The translations under genes and the position numbers were made by a program. Below, piece after piece: positions 25,272 to 35,764 of a stretch of DNA of 64,000 bases. Every line of letters begins with the position of its first letter. Position 1 is the stretch's first letter. This DNA comes from Streptomyces sp. NBC_01283 (GTDB lineage: Bacteria > Actinomycetota > Actinomycetes > Streptomycetales > Streptomycetaceae): NCBI RefSeq assembly GCF_041435335.1, contig NZ_CP108430.1:5121001-5185000 (forward strand). Reading direction: 5' to 3'. The notes beneath the pieces are model-generated. The model saw nothing but the letters and a program-made list of their open reading frames with translations, was not told the origin of the DNA and did not search any database.

Positions 25272-26291
25272 ATGCGTTCACAGCGTTCTTCGACGGGTGC
25301 CAGCGGTGTCGTCGCCGCCGTCGGTGCCGGGGCCCTGCTCCTTCTCGCCGCCGCCACGGGCCCCGCCGCCGCCGACGACGGCCACGACGGGTTCACCATG
25401 AAGGACCCCCGCATCATCGAGTCCAGCGGCCTCGCCGCGTCCCGCGCCCACCCCGGCGTCTACTGGACGCACAACGACCAGGACAAGAACGGGGCGCTGC
25501 TCTACGCGGTGGACGGCAAGACGGGCAAGACCGTCGCCACGGTCACCATGACCGGGGTCGGCAAACCCCGCGACGTGGAGGCCGTCTCGGTCGGCAGCGA
25601 CGGCAACATCTACGTCGGCGACATCGGCGACAACCTCGGCGGCACCTGGTCCCACGTGTGGATCTACAAGCTGCCCGAGCCGAAGAAGCTGGGCGACCGG
25701 ACCGTCCGCGCCACCCAGTACACGGTGAAGTACGCGGACGGGGCGCGCGACGCCGAGGCGATGATGGTGCACCCCAAGACCGGCCGCATCTACATCGCCG
25801 ACAAGAAGGAGGAGGGCGGCGCCCTGTACGAAGGGCCCGCGCGGATGTCCTCCTCCGGGGTCAACGTCTTCAAGCGTCTGGGCACCACCGGGCTCTGGAC
25901 CACGGACGGCGCCTTCTCGCCCGACGGCAAACAGCTCGCCCTGCGCGGGTACCTCGGTGGTGTCTCGTACACCTGGAAGGGCGAGGGCGCGATGCCCAAG
26001 CGCGAGGGACGGCTGAGCGTCCCGTTGCAGCGGCAGGGCGAGTCCGTGACGTACACCCTGGACGGGACGACCCTCCTCTACGGCACCGAGGGCCAGCAGG
26101 GCGACGTCGAGCCCGTCGAGGTCGAAGGCGCGGGCGGCGGCCACAACTCGTCCTCCGGCGGAGGGAGTTCGGCCGGTGGCGGGAGCGGTGAGGGCTTCGG
26201 GCTCGGGGGTGACGTCAAGACGGGCGCCCTGGCCGTCGCGGTCGTGCTCGCCGCCTTCTTCGGGCTGAAGCGGGTGTTCCGGCGGAAGTAG
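25272..26291 (+). CDS. Cell-surface beta-propeller protein with C-terminal anchor
   Basis: A 339-residue exported protein. A signal peptide ends in GPAAA-DD, followed by a six- or seven-bladed propeller-like region of about 250 residues with repeats such as LLYAVDGKTGKTVATV, GNIYVGDIGDNLGG and GRIYIADKKEEGG. A Ser/Gly-rich linker (SSSGGGSSAGGGSGEG) leads to a terminal membrane helix and the tail LKRVFRRK. The anchor resembles membrane-tethered wall proteins, without an LPXTG motif. Function is unknown; propellers of this kind bind proteins or sugars. It is transcribed divergently from the SGNH gene. Confidence 0.75.
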   Translation: MRSQRSSTGASGVVAAVGAGALLLLAAATGPAAADDGHDGFTMKDPRIIESSGLAASRAHPGVYWTHNDQDKNGALLYAVDGKTGKTVATVTMTGVGKPRDVEAVSVGSDGNIYVGDIGDNLGGTWSHVWIYKLPEPKKLGDRTVRATQYTVKYADGARDAEAMMVHPKTGRIYIADKKEEGGALYEGPARMSSSGVNVFKRLGTTGLWTTDGAFSPDGKQLALRGYLGGVSYTWKGEGAMPKREGRLSVPLQRQGESVTYTLDGTTLLYGTEGQQGDVEPVEVEGAGGGHNSSSGGGSSAGGGSGEGFGLGGDVKTGALAVAVVLAAFFGLKRVFRRK

Positions 26292-26312
26292 CGGGGCGGG
26301 GGCGGGGGGCGC

Positions 26313-27092
26313 TCACGCCGGGGCGCCGCCCCCTGCCTCGCGTCGCGCCACCAGCACGTCGAGGCCGTCGAGCAGGCGCTGCAGGCCGAACTCGAAATGG
26401 TCGAAATGCGAGCCGAACGCGTCCTCGGAGAGCCCGGCGAGGTGGGGGTAGCGGCCGCTGGTCATGATCCGCCCGAGGGCCGGTGTCTGCGCCTCCCAGA
26501 ACGCCTCGTCCGTCAGGCCGGTCTTCTTGACGGCCTCCGTCTCGTGCGCCTGGGTGCGGGCGACCCCGGTGACGTACCCCTCGACCATGACGATCACGCC
26601 GATCAGCTCGGGGTCGGTCAGGCCCATCGACTTGATGCCGGACAGGGTCCGTTCGAGGCCGCCGACCGAGCCGGGGCCGAGCACCGGCCGTGCCTGGTTC
26701 ACCTGGAGCAGCCAGGGGTGCGCGCGGTAGAGGACGAGGGTCTCCCGGGCGTACGCCTCCACGGCATCGCGCCAGCCGCCGGTCGGGGGCTCGGCGTCCG
26801 GGCCCGGCATGAACACCCGGTCCAGCATCAGGTCGAGCAGCTCGCTCTTGCCCGGGACGTAGCGGTACAGGGACATCGTGCCGGTGCCGAGCTCCGTGGA
26901 CAGGCGGCGCATCGAGACCGCCGTGAGCCCCTCGGCATCCGCGAGGCGCACCGCCTCGGTGACGATCCGGTCCAGGGTGAGTCCGGGCTTGGGGCCCCGC
27001 GTGGGGCGTTCGCCCTCGTCCCAGAGCAGCTCCAGGCTGCGGGCGATGTCGCTTCCGGTGCGCTGGGTGTCGCCGCCGTTCGTGCTCGTCAT
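26313..27092 (-). CDS. TetR-family repressor (TetR_C-type)
   Basis: A 259-residue TetR regulator. The N-terminal HTH is VRLADAEGLTAVSMRRLSTELGTGTMSLYRYVPGKSELLD, and the C-terminal ligand-binding domain of about 170 residues resembles those of tetracycline-type repressors. The start at ATG 27092 is preceded by about 35 bp and then three copies of a GTAC-based palindrome, which it most likely binds. It faces a DrrAB-type ABC exporter, so it probably represses the exporter until a drug-like ligand is present. Confidence 0.88.
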   Translation of the reverse strand: MTSTNGGDTQRTGSDIARSLELLWDEGERPTRGPKPGLTLDRIVTEAVRLADAEGLTAVSMRRLSTELGTGTMSLYRYVPGKSELLDLMLDRVFMPGPDAEPPTGGWRDAVEAYARETLVLYRAHPWLLQVNQARPVLGPGSVGGLERTLSGIKSMGLTDPELIGVIVMVEGYVTGVARTQAHETEAVKKTGLTDEAFWEAQTPALGRIMTSGRYPHLAGLSEDAFGSHFDHFEFGLQRLLDGLDVLVARREAGGGAPA

Positions 27093-27123
27093 GCCGCTCA
27101 GCCTAATCGTCCGGACAGTAATT

Positions 27124-27182
27124 GGGTACGGTGTACCCACAGAACTGGGTACGGTGTACTCTCCATTGAGTACGGCGTACCC
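27124..27182. promoter_or_regulatory. Triple TetR operator
   Basis: Three palindromes lie between the divergent tetR and exporter genes: GGGTACGGTGTACCC (27124-27138), GGGTACGGTGTACTC (27147-27161) and GAGTACGGCGTACCC (27168-27182). Their centres are 23 and 21 bp apart, about two helical turns, so repressor dimers could stack on one DNA face. Confidence 0.8.
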
Positions 27183-27245
27183 AGAGGGGTGCCGGAGCGG
27201 TCAGTACCTCCGGGGACGGTCGGGACGAGAAGCGCTGGAGGGGCA

Positions 27246-28268
27246 GTGAGCGAGACGAACGCATACGCGGTACGGGCCGAGGGGCTCGACAAGCGCTACG
27301 GCGAGAAGAAGGCCCTGGACGCCTTCGATCTGCGCGTGGAGCGCGGCACGGTGCACGGACTGCTCGGCCCGAACGGTGCGGGCAAGACCACCGCCGTGCG
27401 CATCCTTTCGACGCTGGTGCGGCTCGACGGCGGGCACGCCGAGGTCGCGGGCGCCGACGTGGTGCGCAGGCCCGATGCCGTACGCGGCCGCATCGGTCTG
27501 ACCGGCCAGTACGCGGCGGTCGACGAGGTCCTCACCGGTCGGCAGAACCTGGAGATGTTCGGCCGCCTCTTCCACCTGGGCGGCAAGCGGGCCGCGCGGC
27601 GCGCCCAGGAGCTGCTGGAACAGTTCGATCTGGTGGACGCGGCGGGCAAGGGCGCGGGCCAGTACAGCGGCGGCATGCGGCGCAGGCTCGACCTCGCTGC
27701 CTCGATGATCCTCTCGCCCGAGGTCCTCTTCCTGGACGAGCCGACCACCGGGCTCGACCCGCGTGGCCGCCTCGAAGTCTGGGACACCGTAAGGAAGTTG
27801 GTCGCGGACGGCACGACCGTCCTGCTCACCACCCAGTATTTGGAGGAAGCCGACAAGCTGGCGTCCCGGATCACCGTCATCGACCAGGGCCGGGCCATCG
27901 CCGACGACACCCCGGACGGCCTGAAGAACACGGTGGGCGGCAGCTGTCTGGAGGTCGTGGTGCGCGAGGCCGCCGACCTGCCGGCGGCCGTGCGGGCGGT
28001 CGCCCGGGTCGCGCAGGGCGTCCCCGAGTCCGTCGACCTGGAGCGGCGCGTCCAGGCGGCCGTGACCGACCGGGTCGGCGCACTGACGGACGTCGCGCGG
28101 ACCTTGCAGGACCAGGGGATCGCCGTGGAGGACATCGGCCTGCGCAGGCCGAGCCTCGACGACGTGTTCCTGCGGCTGACGGGCCACCGCACGGAGAACG
28201 AGGCCGGTATCGGCAGTGACAGCGACAGCGACAGCGACATCGACGAGAAGACGGGGGTCGCGGCATGA
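27246..28268 (+). CDS. DrrA-type ABC exporter ATPase
   Basis: A 340-residue ATP-binding subunit of the daunorubicin-resistance family. Walker A is GPNGAGKTT (41-49), the signature is [14 protein letters not shown], and Walker B is [14 protein letters not shown] DrrA-type C-terminal domain ([19 protein letters not shown]) follows, ending in an odd acidic tail with alternating Ser-Asp ([10 protein letters not shown]). The GTG at 27246 follows GGAGGGG. It overlaps the permease gene by 4 bp (ATGA) and lies downstream of three TetR operators. Confidence 0.9.
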   Translation: MSETNAYAVRAEGLDKRYGEKKALDAFDLRVERGTVHGLLGPNGAGKTTAVRILSTLVRLDGGHAEVAGADVVRRPDAVRGRIGLTGQYAAVDEVLTGRQNLEMFGRLFHLGGKRAARRAQELLEQFDLVDAAGKGAGQYSGGMRRRLDLAASMILSPEVLFLDEPTTGLDPRGRLEVWDTVRKLVADGTTVLLTTQYLEEADKLASRITVIDQGRAIADDTPDGLKNTVGGSCLEVVVREAADLPAAVRAVARVAQGVPESVDLERRVQAAVTDRVGALTDVARTLQDQGIAVEDIGLRRPSLDDVFLRLTGHRTENEAGIGSDSDSDSDIDEKTGVAA

Positions 28269-29110
28269 GCGCCGTACTGACCGCGGATGCCACGGACACC
28301 CGGCCGCCGCACGGACGCCTCTACTGGGCACTCGCCGACACCTGGAACGTCACCCGCCGCTACCTCACGCACTTCCAGCGCCAGCCCGCCAACATCGCCT
28401 GGCAGCTCGGCTTCCCGATCATCTCCGTGCTCCTGTACGGATTCGTCTTCGGCGAGGCGATGAAGGTGCCCGGCGGCGGCGAGGACGGCGACTACAAGCA
28501 GTTCCTGATGCCCGGCATGTTCGTGATGACCATGGCCTTCGGCTTCATGAACACCGCGATGGCGGTGGTCACGGACTCCAGCAAGGGCGTCATCGACCGG
28601 TTCCGTTCGATGCCGATGGCGCCCTCCGCGGTGGCCGCCGGGCGCGGACTCGCCGACCTGATCGTGGCCTGCGCCGAGCTGACGATCCTCGCGCTCACCG
28701 CCCTCGCGATCGGCTGGCGTCCTGGCGTGGGCGCCGTACAGACCCTGGCGGCCTTCGGGCTGCTGCTGTTCCTTCGGTTCAGCCTGATCTGGGTGGGCGT
28801 GTTCCTGGGGCTCGTGGTGCCCACGCCGGAAGCGGCGGGCGGGCTCTACGCGGTCGCCTTCCCGCTCACCATGATCTCCAGCGTCTTCGTCGCGCCCTCC
28901 CTGATGCCGGACTGGCTGGCACCGATCGCCGCCTGGAACCCGGTCTCCTCCACGGGCACGGCGGCCCGCGAGCTGTTCGGCAACCCCGGGGCGGGCGGGG
29001 CGAGCTGGGTCGAGCAGAACGCGGTGCTGATGGCGGTGGTGTGGCCGGTGGCGATCTCGCTCCTGTTCCTGCCGCTGGCGGTGCGGAAGTTCAAGCAGCT
29101 GAGCAGGTGA
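28265..29110 (+). CDS. DrrB-type ABC exporter permease
   Basis: A 281-residue ABC-2 permease with about six membrane helices. The N-terminal amphipathic block [20 protein letters not shown] is typical of DrrB proteins, as is the motif [24 protein letters not shown] near the C-terminus. It pairs with the ATPase encoded immediately upstream (4-bp overlap) to form a full exporter of probably hydrophobic antibiotics or lipids. A copy of a dispersed repeat starts 7 bp after its stop. Confidence 0.9.
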   Translation: MSAVLTADATDTRPPHGRLYWALADTWNVTRRYLTHFQRQPANIAWQLGFPIISVLLYGFVFGEAMKVPGGGEDGDYKQFLMPGMFVMTMAFGFMNTAMAVVTDSSKGVIDRFRSMPMAPSAVAAGRGLADLIVACAELTILALTALAIGWRPGVGAVQTLAAFGLLLFLRFSLIWVGVFLGLVVPTPEAAGGLYAVAFPLTMISSVFVAPSLMPDWLAPIAAWNPVSSTGTAARELFGNPGAGGASWVEQNAVLMAVVWPVAISLLFLPLAVRKFKQLSR

Positions 29111-29116
29111 CGGATC

Positions 29117-29160
29117 AGGGGCGCGGGGAACTGCGCGACCAGCCACGAAGCACCCGCAGA
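29117..29160. repeat. Dispersed Streptomyces element, single copy
   Basis: AGGGGCGCGGGGAACTGCGC (29117-29136) followed by GACCAGCCACGAAGCACCCG is the reverse complement of the units at 11397-11588. It lies directly after the DrrB stop codon. Confidence 0.8.
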
Positions 29161-29180
29161 TGAGGGGCTGAGCTCTGTCG

Positions 29181-29231
29181 ACGAAGAGGGGGCGTCCGGC
29201 AGGTGATACCTGCCGGACGCCCCCTCTTCGT
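29181..29231. terminator. Bidirectional terminator, 24-bp perfect stem
   Basis: Left arm 29181-29204 pairs perfectly with 29208-29231 across a GAT loop; the stem is very GC-rich. It separates the convergent exporter operon and serC. It has no long U tract, as is usual for Streptomyces terminators. Confidence 0.9.
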
Positions 29232-29246
29232 AGAAACGCCGGGTAC

Positions 29247-30374
<1,128 letters not shown>

Positions 30375-30530
30375 CTAACGGCTCCGCCCGGGCCGTCTCA
30401 GGAGTGTCCGTCGGGTGAGACCGTCCCGTACGGCGCGTGGACACCGCGGGGCTCCGGAACGCGGACGGCCGGTGCGGGCGGGGCGCCCGGTCGTGGCCGG
30501 TGAGGGACTTCGCGGAGGCATCCTGAGGGC

Positions 30531-33365
30531 ATGGATATGGGCATGAGTGATCTCGGAGGCGTGGAAAGGGAACTGCGGGCAGCGGTGCGGGGGGAGGTGG
30601 ACTTCTCCGTCACCGCACGGGCCCTGAACACCATGGACGCGTCCAACTACCGCCGCGTGCCGCTCGGCGTCCTCGCCCCGCGCGACGCGGACGACGTGGC
30701 GGCGGCGCTCGCCGTGTGCCGGGAGCGCGGGGTGCCGGTCGTGGCCCGCGGCGCCGGTACGTCCATCGCCGGGCAGGCGACCGGCACGGGGCTCGTCCTC
30801 GACTTCACCCGGCACATGAACCGGATCGTGTCCCTGGACGCCGAGTCACGGACCGCGGTCGTCCAGCCGGGCGTGATCTGCGACGAGCTGCGGGGCGCCG
30901 CGGCTCCGCACGGCCTCACCTTCGGCCCGGACCCGTCCACCCACAACCGCTGCACCCTCGGCGGCATGATCGGCAACAACTCCTGCGGGTCCCACTCGGT
31001 CGCCTGGGGCACGACCGCCGACAACGTCTCCTCGCTCTCGGTCGTGAGCGGCGCGGGCGCCCGGCTCGCGCTCGGCCAGGGCTGGTCCGGCGCCCCCGAC
31101 GGCCTCCGGGCGCTCCTTGACGGCGAGTTGGAGCTGCTGCGCACCGGCTTCCCGGAGCTGCCGCGCCGTATCTCCGGCTATGCGCTCGACGCCCTGCTCC
31201 CCGAGCGCGGGGTGGATCTGGCCCGCGCCTTCTGCGGCTCGGAGGGCACCCTCGGCGTGGTGACGGAGGCGGTCGTACGCCTCGTCGATTCGCCACGCGC
31301 GCGTGCGCTCGCGGTGCTCGGTTACGCCGACGAGAGCGCGGCGGCGGAAGCGGCCGCCGGGCTGCTTCCGCACGGGCCGCTGACGGTGGAGGGCATGGCC
31401 GCCGACCTCGTACGGGGCTCCGAAGGGCTGCCCAAGGGCGGTGCCTGGCTGTTCGTGGAGACGGGCGGCGCGGACGAGGGCGAGGCACGCGCGCGTGCCG
31501 AGGCGATCGCGCGGGCGGTCTCCGCGGACACGGTGGACTCGGTGGTCGTGACGGACCCGGTCGGGCAGCGCGCGCTGTGGCGGGTCCGCGAGGACGCCAG
31601 CGGGACGGCGACGCGGATGCCGGACGGCAGCGAGGCGTGGCCCGGGTGGGAGGACTGCGCGGTGCCGCCCGCACGGCTCGGGGCGTATCTGCGGGACTTC
31701 CGGGGGCTGCTCACCGAACACGGGCTGCGCGGGACTCCGTACGGGCACTTCGGGGACGGCTGCATTCACGTACGCATCGACTTCGACCTGATGAGCGATA
31801 CGGGTGTGCGGCGCTTCAGGCGCTTCTCGGAGGACCTGGCGGAGGTCGTGGTCGCGCACGGGGGCTCCCTCTCGGGCGAGCACGGGGACGGCCAGGCTCG
31901 GGCCGAACTGCTGCCGAAGATGTACGGGGCCGGCCTCGTCCGGCTGTTCGAGCGCGTGAAGGGGGTGTGGGACCCGGCGGATCTCCTGAACCCGGGGATG
32001 CTGGTGCGCCCCGCGCCGCTCGACTCGAACCTGCGTTTCGCCCCGCTGCCGCGGGAGCCGGTGGACGTGGCGTTCGGCTACCCGCACGACGGCGGGGACT
32101 TCTCGGCGGCGGTGCGCAGGTGCGTGGGAGTCGCGAAGTGCCGTACGGCTTCGGCTGGTTCGGGAGGTGGGGTGATGTGCCCGTCCTTCCGGGCGACGGG
32201 CGAGGAGGAGCACTCCACGCGAGGCCGGGCCCGGCTCCTGCACGAGATGCTCGCGGGCGAGGTCGTCACGGACGGCTGGCGCTCGGAGGAGGTCAAGGAC
32301 GCGCTCGACCTGTGCCTGTCCTGCAAGGGCTGCCGGTCGGACTGTCCGGTGGGCGTGGACATGGCCACGTACAAGGCGGAGTTCCTGCACCACCACTACG
32401 AGGGCCGCAGGCGCCCCGCGGCGCACTACGCGATGGGCTGGCTGCCGGTGTGGCTGCGGCTTGCCTCGCGGACGCGGACGGCGGGGGTGGCCAACGCGCT
32501 GGCCCGGGTGGGGGTGCTGGCGTCGCTGGCGAAGCGGGCGGGCGGGATCGCGCAGGAGCGGGAGATCCCGCGGTTGGCGGGGGAGTCGTTCCGCAGGTGG
32601 TTCCGGGCGCGGGGGGCCGCGGGGGCTTCTCGCGGCCCCTCGGTCGTGCTGTGGCCGGACACGTTCACGGAGCACCTGTCCCCGGCGGTGGGCCGGGCGG
32701 CGGTGCGGGTCCTGGAGGACGCGGGGCTGCGGCCCGTGGTGCCGCCGGGGGATGTCTGCTGCGGCCTCACGTACGTCTCCACGGGCCAGTTGGACCGGGC
32801 CCGTGCGGTGATGCGGCGCACAGTGGATCGGATGGCGCCGCTCCTCGACTCGGGGGCGCTGCTCGTGGTCCTCGAACCGAGCTGCGCGGCGGCGCTCAAG
32901 ACGGACCTGGTGGAGCTGCTGGGGGAGGACGCGCGGGCGAGGGAACTCGCGGGGCGCGTAAGGACGTTCGCGCAGGCCCTGGAGGAACTGGCCCCGGAGT
33001 GGACGCCACCGCGCATCGGGCGCCCGGTGGTGGGCCAGACCCACTGCCACCAGCATGCGGTGCTCGGCGATGCGGCTGAGCGCCGCCTGCGGGAGAAGGC
33101 GGGCCTGGTGGGCGAGTTGAGCGGCGGCTGCTGCGGCCTCGCGGGCAACTTCGGCTTCGAGGCGGGGCATTACGAGGTATCGGTGGCGTGCGCGGAGGAA
33201 CAACTGCTGCCGGCGGTACGGGGTTCCGTGCCGGAGGCGGAGGGCGGCGCACTGGTCCTGGCGGACGGCTTCTCCTGCCGGACGCAGCTGGAGCAGCTGG
33301 GGGGCGGGGTGCGGGGGCGGCATTTGGCGGAGGTGTTGGCTGAGGGGCTGAGGGGAGAGGGCTGA
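30531..33365 (+). CDS. FAD-linked oxidase/Fe-S dehydrogenase fusion (D-lactate/glycolate type)
   Basis: A 944-residue cytosolic flavo-iron-sulphur dehydrogenase. Residues about 40-220 form a PCMH-type FAD domain (VVARGAGTSIAGQATG, GNNSCGSHSVAWG). Residues 240-500 are the FAD-oxidase C domain with the His-rich GHFGDGCIHVRI. An Fe-S module follows: CLSCKGCRSDCP near 594-605 and two CCG motifs near 741 (VCCGLTYVS) and 865 (GCCGLAGNFG). This layout matches D-2-hydroxyacid dehydrogenases passing electrons to quinones; substrate is probably D-lactate or glycolate. Three nearby ATGs (30531, 30537, 30543) could start it. Confidence 0.88.
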   Translation: MDMGMSDLGGVERELRAAVRGEVDFSVTARALNTMDASNYRRVPLGVLAPRDADDVAAALAVCRERGVPVVARGAGTSIAGQATGTGLVLDFTRHMNRIVSLDAESRTAVVQPGVICDELRGAAAPHGLTFGPDPSTHNRCTLGGMIGNNSCGSHSVAWGTTADNVSSLSVVSGAGARLALGQGWSGAPDGLRALLDGELELLRTGFPELPRRISGYALDALLPERGVDLARAFCGSEGTLGVVTEAVVRLVDSPRARALAVLGYADESAAAEAAAGLLPHGPLTVEGMAADLVRGSEGLPKGGAWLFVETGGADEGEARARAEAIARAVSADTVDSVVVTDPVGQRALWRVREDASGTATRMPDGSEAWPGWEDCAVPPARLGAYLRDFRGLLTEHGLRGTPYGHFGDGCIHVRIDFDLMSDTGVRRFRRFSEDLAEVVVAHGGSLSGEHGDGQARAELLPKMYGAGLVRLFERVKGVWDPADLLNPGMLVRPAPLDSNLRFAPLPREPVDVAFGYPHDGGDFSAAVRRCVGVAKCRTASAGSGGGVMCPSFRATGEEEHSTRGRARLLHEMLAGEVVTDGWRSEEVKDALDLCLSCKGCRSDCPVGVDMATYKAEFLHHHYEGRRRPAAHYAMGWLPVWLRLASRTRTAGVANALARVGVLASLAKRAGGIAQEREIPRLAGESFRRWFRARGAAGASRGPSVVLWPDTFTEHLSPAVGRAAVRVLEDAGLRPVVPPGDVCCGLTYVSTGQLDRARAVMRRTVDRMAPLLDSGALLVVLEPSCAAALKTDLVELLGEDARARELAGRVRTFAQALEELAPEWTPPRIGRPVVGQTHCHQHAVLGDAAERRLREKAGLVGELSGGCCGLAGNFGFEAGHYEVSVACAEEQLLPAVRGSVPEAEGGALVLADGFSCRTQLEQLGGGVRGRHLAEVLAEGLRGEG

Positions 33366-33810
33366 GGAGGGGACGGCTTCGGTGCGGGGCTTCTGGGCTG
33401 CGGGGCGCCGTGCCCTGCCGGGACGGGCTGCGGTGGCGGCGGCCCGGTGGCTGGTTCGGGCCCTGCGGTCGAGGCCCGGCGGTGACGGCCCGGCGGTGAC
33501 GGTCCGGCGGTGACGGTCCCGCGGCCACCGCCCAGCGGCGTGGCCCGGCGGCCAGAGCGCCACGGCCACGGTCCTGCGGGTGCAGCCCCGCGGGCACTGC
33601 CCTGCGGGAAACGCCCGGCGTCAAGGCCTTGCGGCCACCGCCCCGCGGCAATGGTCCGCAGTTGCCGCCCCATCCGCCCGCACCCGCAATGTGGACCCGG
33701 TTTGCGTACAGCAGTGAAAGGGCTCCACAATCCTGTCGTGGTCTATTACCTTGGACGGAGTAGTTCAGGTGAGTGGACTGGATCGGGTCGGAGAAGCGGA
33801 AGGGTTGGCT
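33366..33810. repeat. Spacer with degenerate 14-bp tandem array
   Basis: From about 33461 to 33655 the sequence is built of roughly 14 degenerate 14-bp units. The clearest are CCCGGCGGTGACGG at 33475-33488 and 33489-33502 and TCCGGCGGTGACGG at 33503-33516. Later units keep a CC-N-GCGG core. The unit length is not a multiple of three and no ribosome site precedes it. The remaining 150 bp should contain the EamA promoter; no clear boxes were found. Confidence 0.65.
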
Positions 33811-34857
33811 GTGGACGCGTCGAGGAGTGGTCAGGAGGCGGCACCCGGTGGGCGGTGGGGCGCCCTCGGGCCCGTCGGGCTTGTGCTCGCGGGCGGCGTC
33901 TCCGTCCAGTTCGGCGGGGCCATCGCCGTGAGCGTGATGCCCAAGGCCGGAGCCCTCGGCATCGTGACCCTGCGGCTCGCCTTCGCCGCCATGGTGCTGA
34001 TGATCGTGTGCAGGCCCAAGGTGCGCGGGCACTCGCGCGCCGACTGGGGGACCGTCATCGCCTTCGGTGTGGCCATGGCCGGGATGAACGGGCTCTTCTA
34101 TCAGTCCGTCGCCCGCATCCCCATGGGCCCCGCCGTCACGCTGGAGGTGCTCGGGCCGCTGGCCCTCTCCGTCTTCGCGTCGCGGCGTGCGGTCAATCTG
34201 ATCTGGGCCGGGCTCGCCCTCTGCGGTGTCTTCTTGCTGGGGGGTGGGGGCGGGTTCAGTGGGCTCGATCCTGTTGGTGTCGCCTACGCCCTTGGCGCCG
34301 GTGCCATGTGGGCCACGTACATCATGTTCAGCGCCCGTACGGGGCGTCGCTTCCCGCAGGCCGACGGGCTCGCCCTCGCGATGGTCGTCGCGGCCGTCCT
34401 CTTCCTGCCGCTCGGCCTCGTCGAGTCCGGGGAGAAGCTGGTCAGGCCCGAGGTGCTCGGGCTCGGCGCGGCCGTCGCGGTGATGTCCTCCGTGCTGCCG
34501 TACACCCTCGAGCTGCTCGCCCTGCGCAGGCTTCCCGCCTCCACCTTCGCGATCATGATGAGCCTGGAACCGGCCATCGCGGCCATCGCCGGATTCCTCG
34601 TGCTGAACCAGGCCCTCTCCGTGAACGAGGCCATGGCCATCTCCCTGGTCATCGCCGCCAGCATGGGCGCCGTGCGGACCCAGGTCGGCCGCGGCCGGGC
34701 CCGCAAGTCCGGCGACGTCGTGTCGGGGGCCGCCCCCGAGGCCGTGCTCCTTTCCACGGAGGGTGCCGGGCGGGCAGAGGGGCGGGCGGAGCGGGCAGAG
34801 GGAGAAGCCGAGGGGCTCGGCGCCGCCGCTTCCGTTCCGGAGTCGTCCGGAAAGTAA
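33811..34857 (+). CDS. EamA/DMT-family transporter
   Basis: A 348-residue drug/metabolite transporter with ten membrane helices in two EamA repeats. They begin near [21 protein letters not shown] and [20 protein letters not shown]. The motif [17 protein letters not shown] in the ninth helix is typical of amino-acid or RhtA-like exporters. The C-terminal 60 residues are a polar Ala/Glu tail. I use GTG 33811, which has GGAAGGG seven bases before it; GTG 33769 and TTG 33751 are in frame upstream. The substrate is unknown, and the next operon starts after its stop. Confidence 0.85.
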   Translation: MDASRSGQEAAPGGRWGALGPVGLVLAGGVSVQFGGAIAVSVMPKAGALGIVTLRLAFAAMVLMIVCRPKVRGHSRADWGTVIAFGVAMAGMNGLFYQSVARIPMGPAVTLEVLGPLALSVFASRRAVNLIWAGLALCGVFLLGGGGGFSGLDPVGVAYALGAGAMWATYIMFSARTGRRFPQADGLALAMVVAAVLFLPLGLVESGEKLVRPEVLGLGAAVAVMSSVLPYTLELLALRRLPASTFAIMMSLEPAIAAIAGFLVLNQALSVNEAMAISLVIAASMGAVRTQVGRGRARKSGDVVSGAAPEAVLLSTEGAGRAEGRAERAEGEAEGLGAAASVPESSGK

Positions 34858-34858
34858 T

Positions 34859-34897
34859 GCAAGCACGCTTGCTTGTTTCTCCGGGCGCTGCCATGCT
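34859..34897 (+). promoter_or_regulatory. Promoter and overlapping palindromic operator of the Atu-like operon
   Basis: The palindrome GCAAGC-AC-GCTTGC (34859-34872) overlaps a possible -35 TTGCTT (34869-34874). A 17-bp spacer separates this from a possible -10 CATGCT (34892-34897). It lies 2 bp after the EamA stop and about 70 bp before the first operon gene. The TetR protein encoded by the last gene of the operon is the likely ligand-responsive repressor. Confidence 0.55.
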
Positions 34898-34969
34898 CCG
34901 GGGCACTTCCCCGAACTCTCAACTTCGTTCGAGCAGGGGAGGCCCCATTCGTGCCCCGAGGGGAGCGCC

Positions 34970-35764
34970 GTGTCCGAAGCTGTGCCCGTACTCGACGATC
35001 TGCGCCGTGAGAGCGAGGAACTCGACCACCTGGTAAAGGGGTTGAGCGGCAGCCGCTGGGCGCTGCCAACCCCCGCCGACCGCTGGACCGTCGCCCATCA
35101 GATCGCCCATCTCGCCTGGACCGACCGCGCCGCGCTGACCGCCGTCACCGACGGCGAGGCCTTCGGGCGGCTCGTCGAGGAGGCCCTCGCGGCTCCCGAT
35201 TCGTTCGTCGACGACGGTGCCGACGAGGGCGCCGCGCTGCCGCCGGGTGAGCTGCTCTCCCAGTGGCGCGCCGGGCGCGACGCCCTGCACAAGGCCCTGA
35301 CGGCCGCCCCGCGCGGCACCCGCTTCCCCTGGTACGGGCCGCCGATGTCGGCCACCTCCATGGCGACCGCCCGGCTGATGGAAACCTGGGCCCACGGCCA
35401 GGACGTCGCCGACGCGCTGGGAGTCGTGAGGGAGCCGACGGACCGGCTGCGGCACGTCGCCCACATCGGCGTCCGGGCCCGGGACTTCTCGTTCGGCGTA
35501 CGGGGGCTGAGCGCGCCGGACGCCCCCTTCCGCGTCGAGCTCCGGCTGCCCTCCGGCGAACTGTGGGCCAGCGGCCCCGAGGACGCCGGCCAGCGCGTGA
35601 CCGGGCCCGCGCTCGACTTCTGCCTCCTCGTCACGCAGCGCGCGCACCGGGACGATCTCGCAGTGCGCGCGGAAGGCGCCGACGCCGAGCGGTGGCTGGA
35701 CATCGCCCAGGCCTTCGCGGGACCACCGGGGCCGGGGCGCCCGGCCAGGGAGGGCGGGCGATGA
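34970..35764 (+). CDS. TIGR03084-type DinB/maleylpyruvate-isomerase-like protein
   Basis: A 264-residue protein of the DinB-like four-helix fold. [14 protein letters not shown], near residue 40, and [14 protein letters not shown] near residue 130 supply the His residues that bind a metal in this family (TIGR03084/mycothiol-dependent type). The C-terminal third is a small beta domain. Its role in the pathway is unknown, although it is the first gene of the operon and overlaps the AtuA gene by 4 bp (ATGA). GTG 34970 follows GAGGGGAG. Confidence 0.82.
   Translation: MSEAVPVLDDLRRESEELDHLVKGLSGSRWALPTPADRWTVAHQIAHLAWTDRAALTAVTDGEAFGRLVEEALAAPDSFVDDGADEGAALPPGELLSQWRAGRDALHKALTAAPRGTRFPWYGPPMSATSMATARLMETWAHGQDVADALGVVREPTDRLRHVAHIGVRARDFSFGVRGLSAPDAPFRVELRLPSGELWASGPEDAGQRVTGPALDFCLLVTQRAHRDDLAVRAEGADAERWLDIAQAFAGPPGPGRPAREGGR

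Noticed and set aside
30846..33569. 907-codon minus-strand frame over the FAD/Fe-S dehydrogenase
   Set aside because: Covers a clear dehydrogenase on the other strand; Arg/His/Pro-rich shadow.
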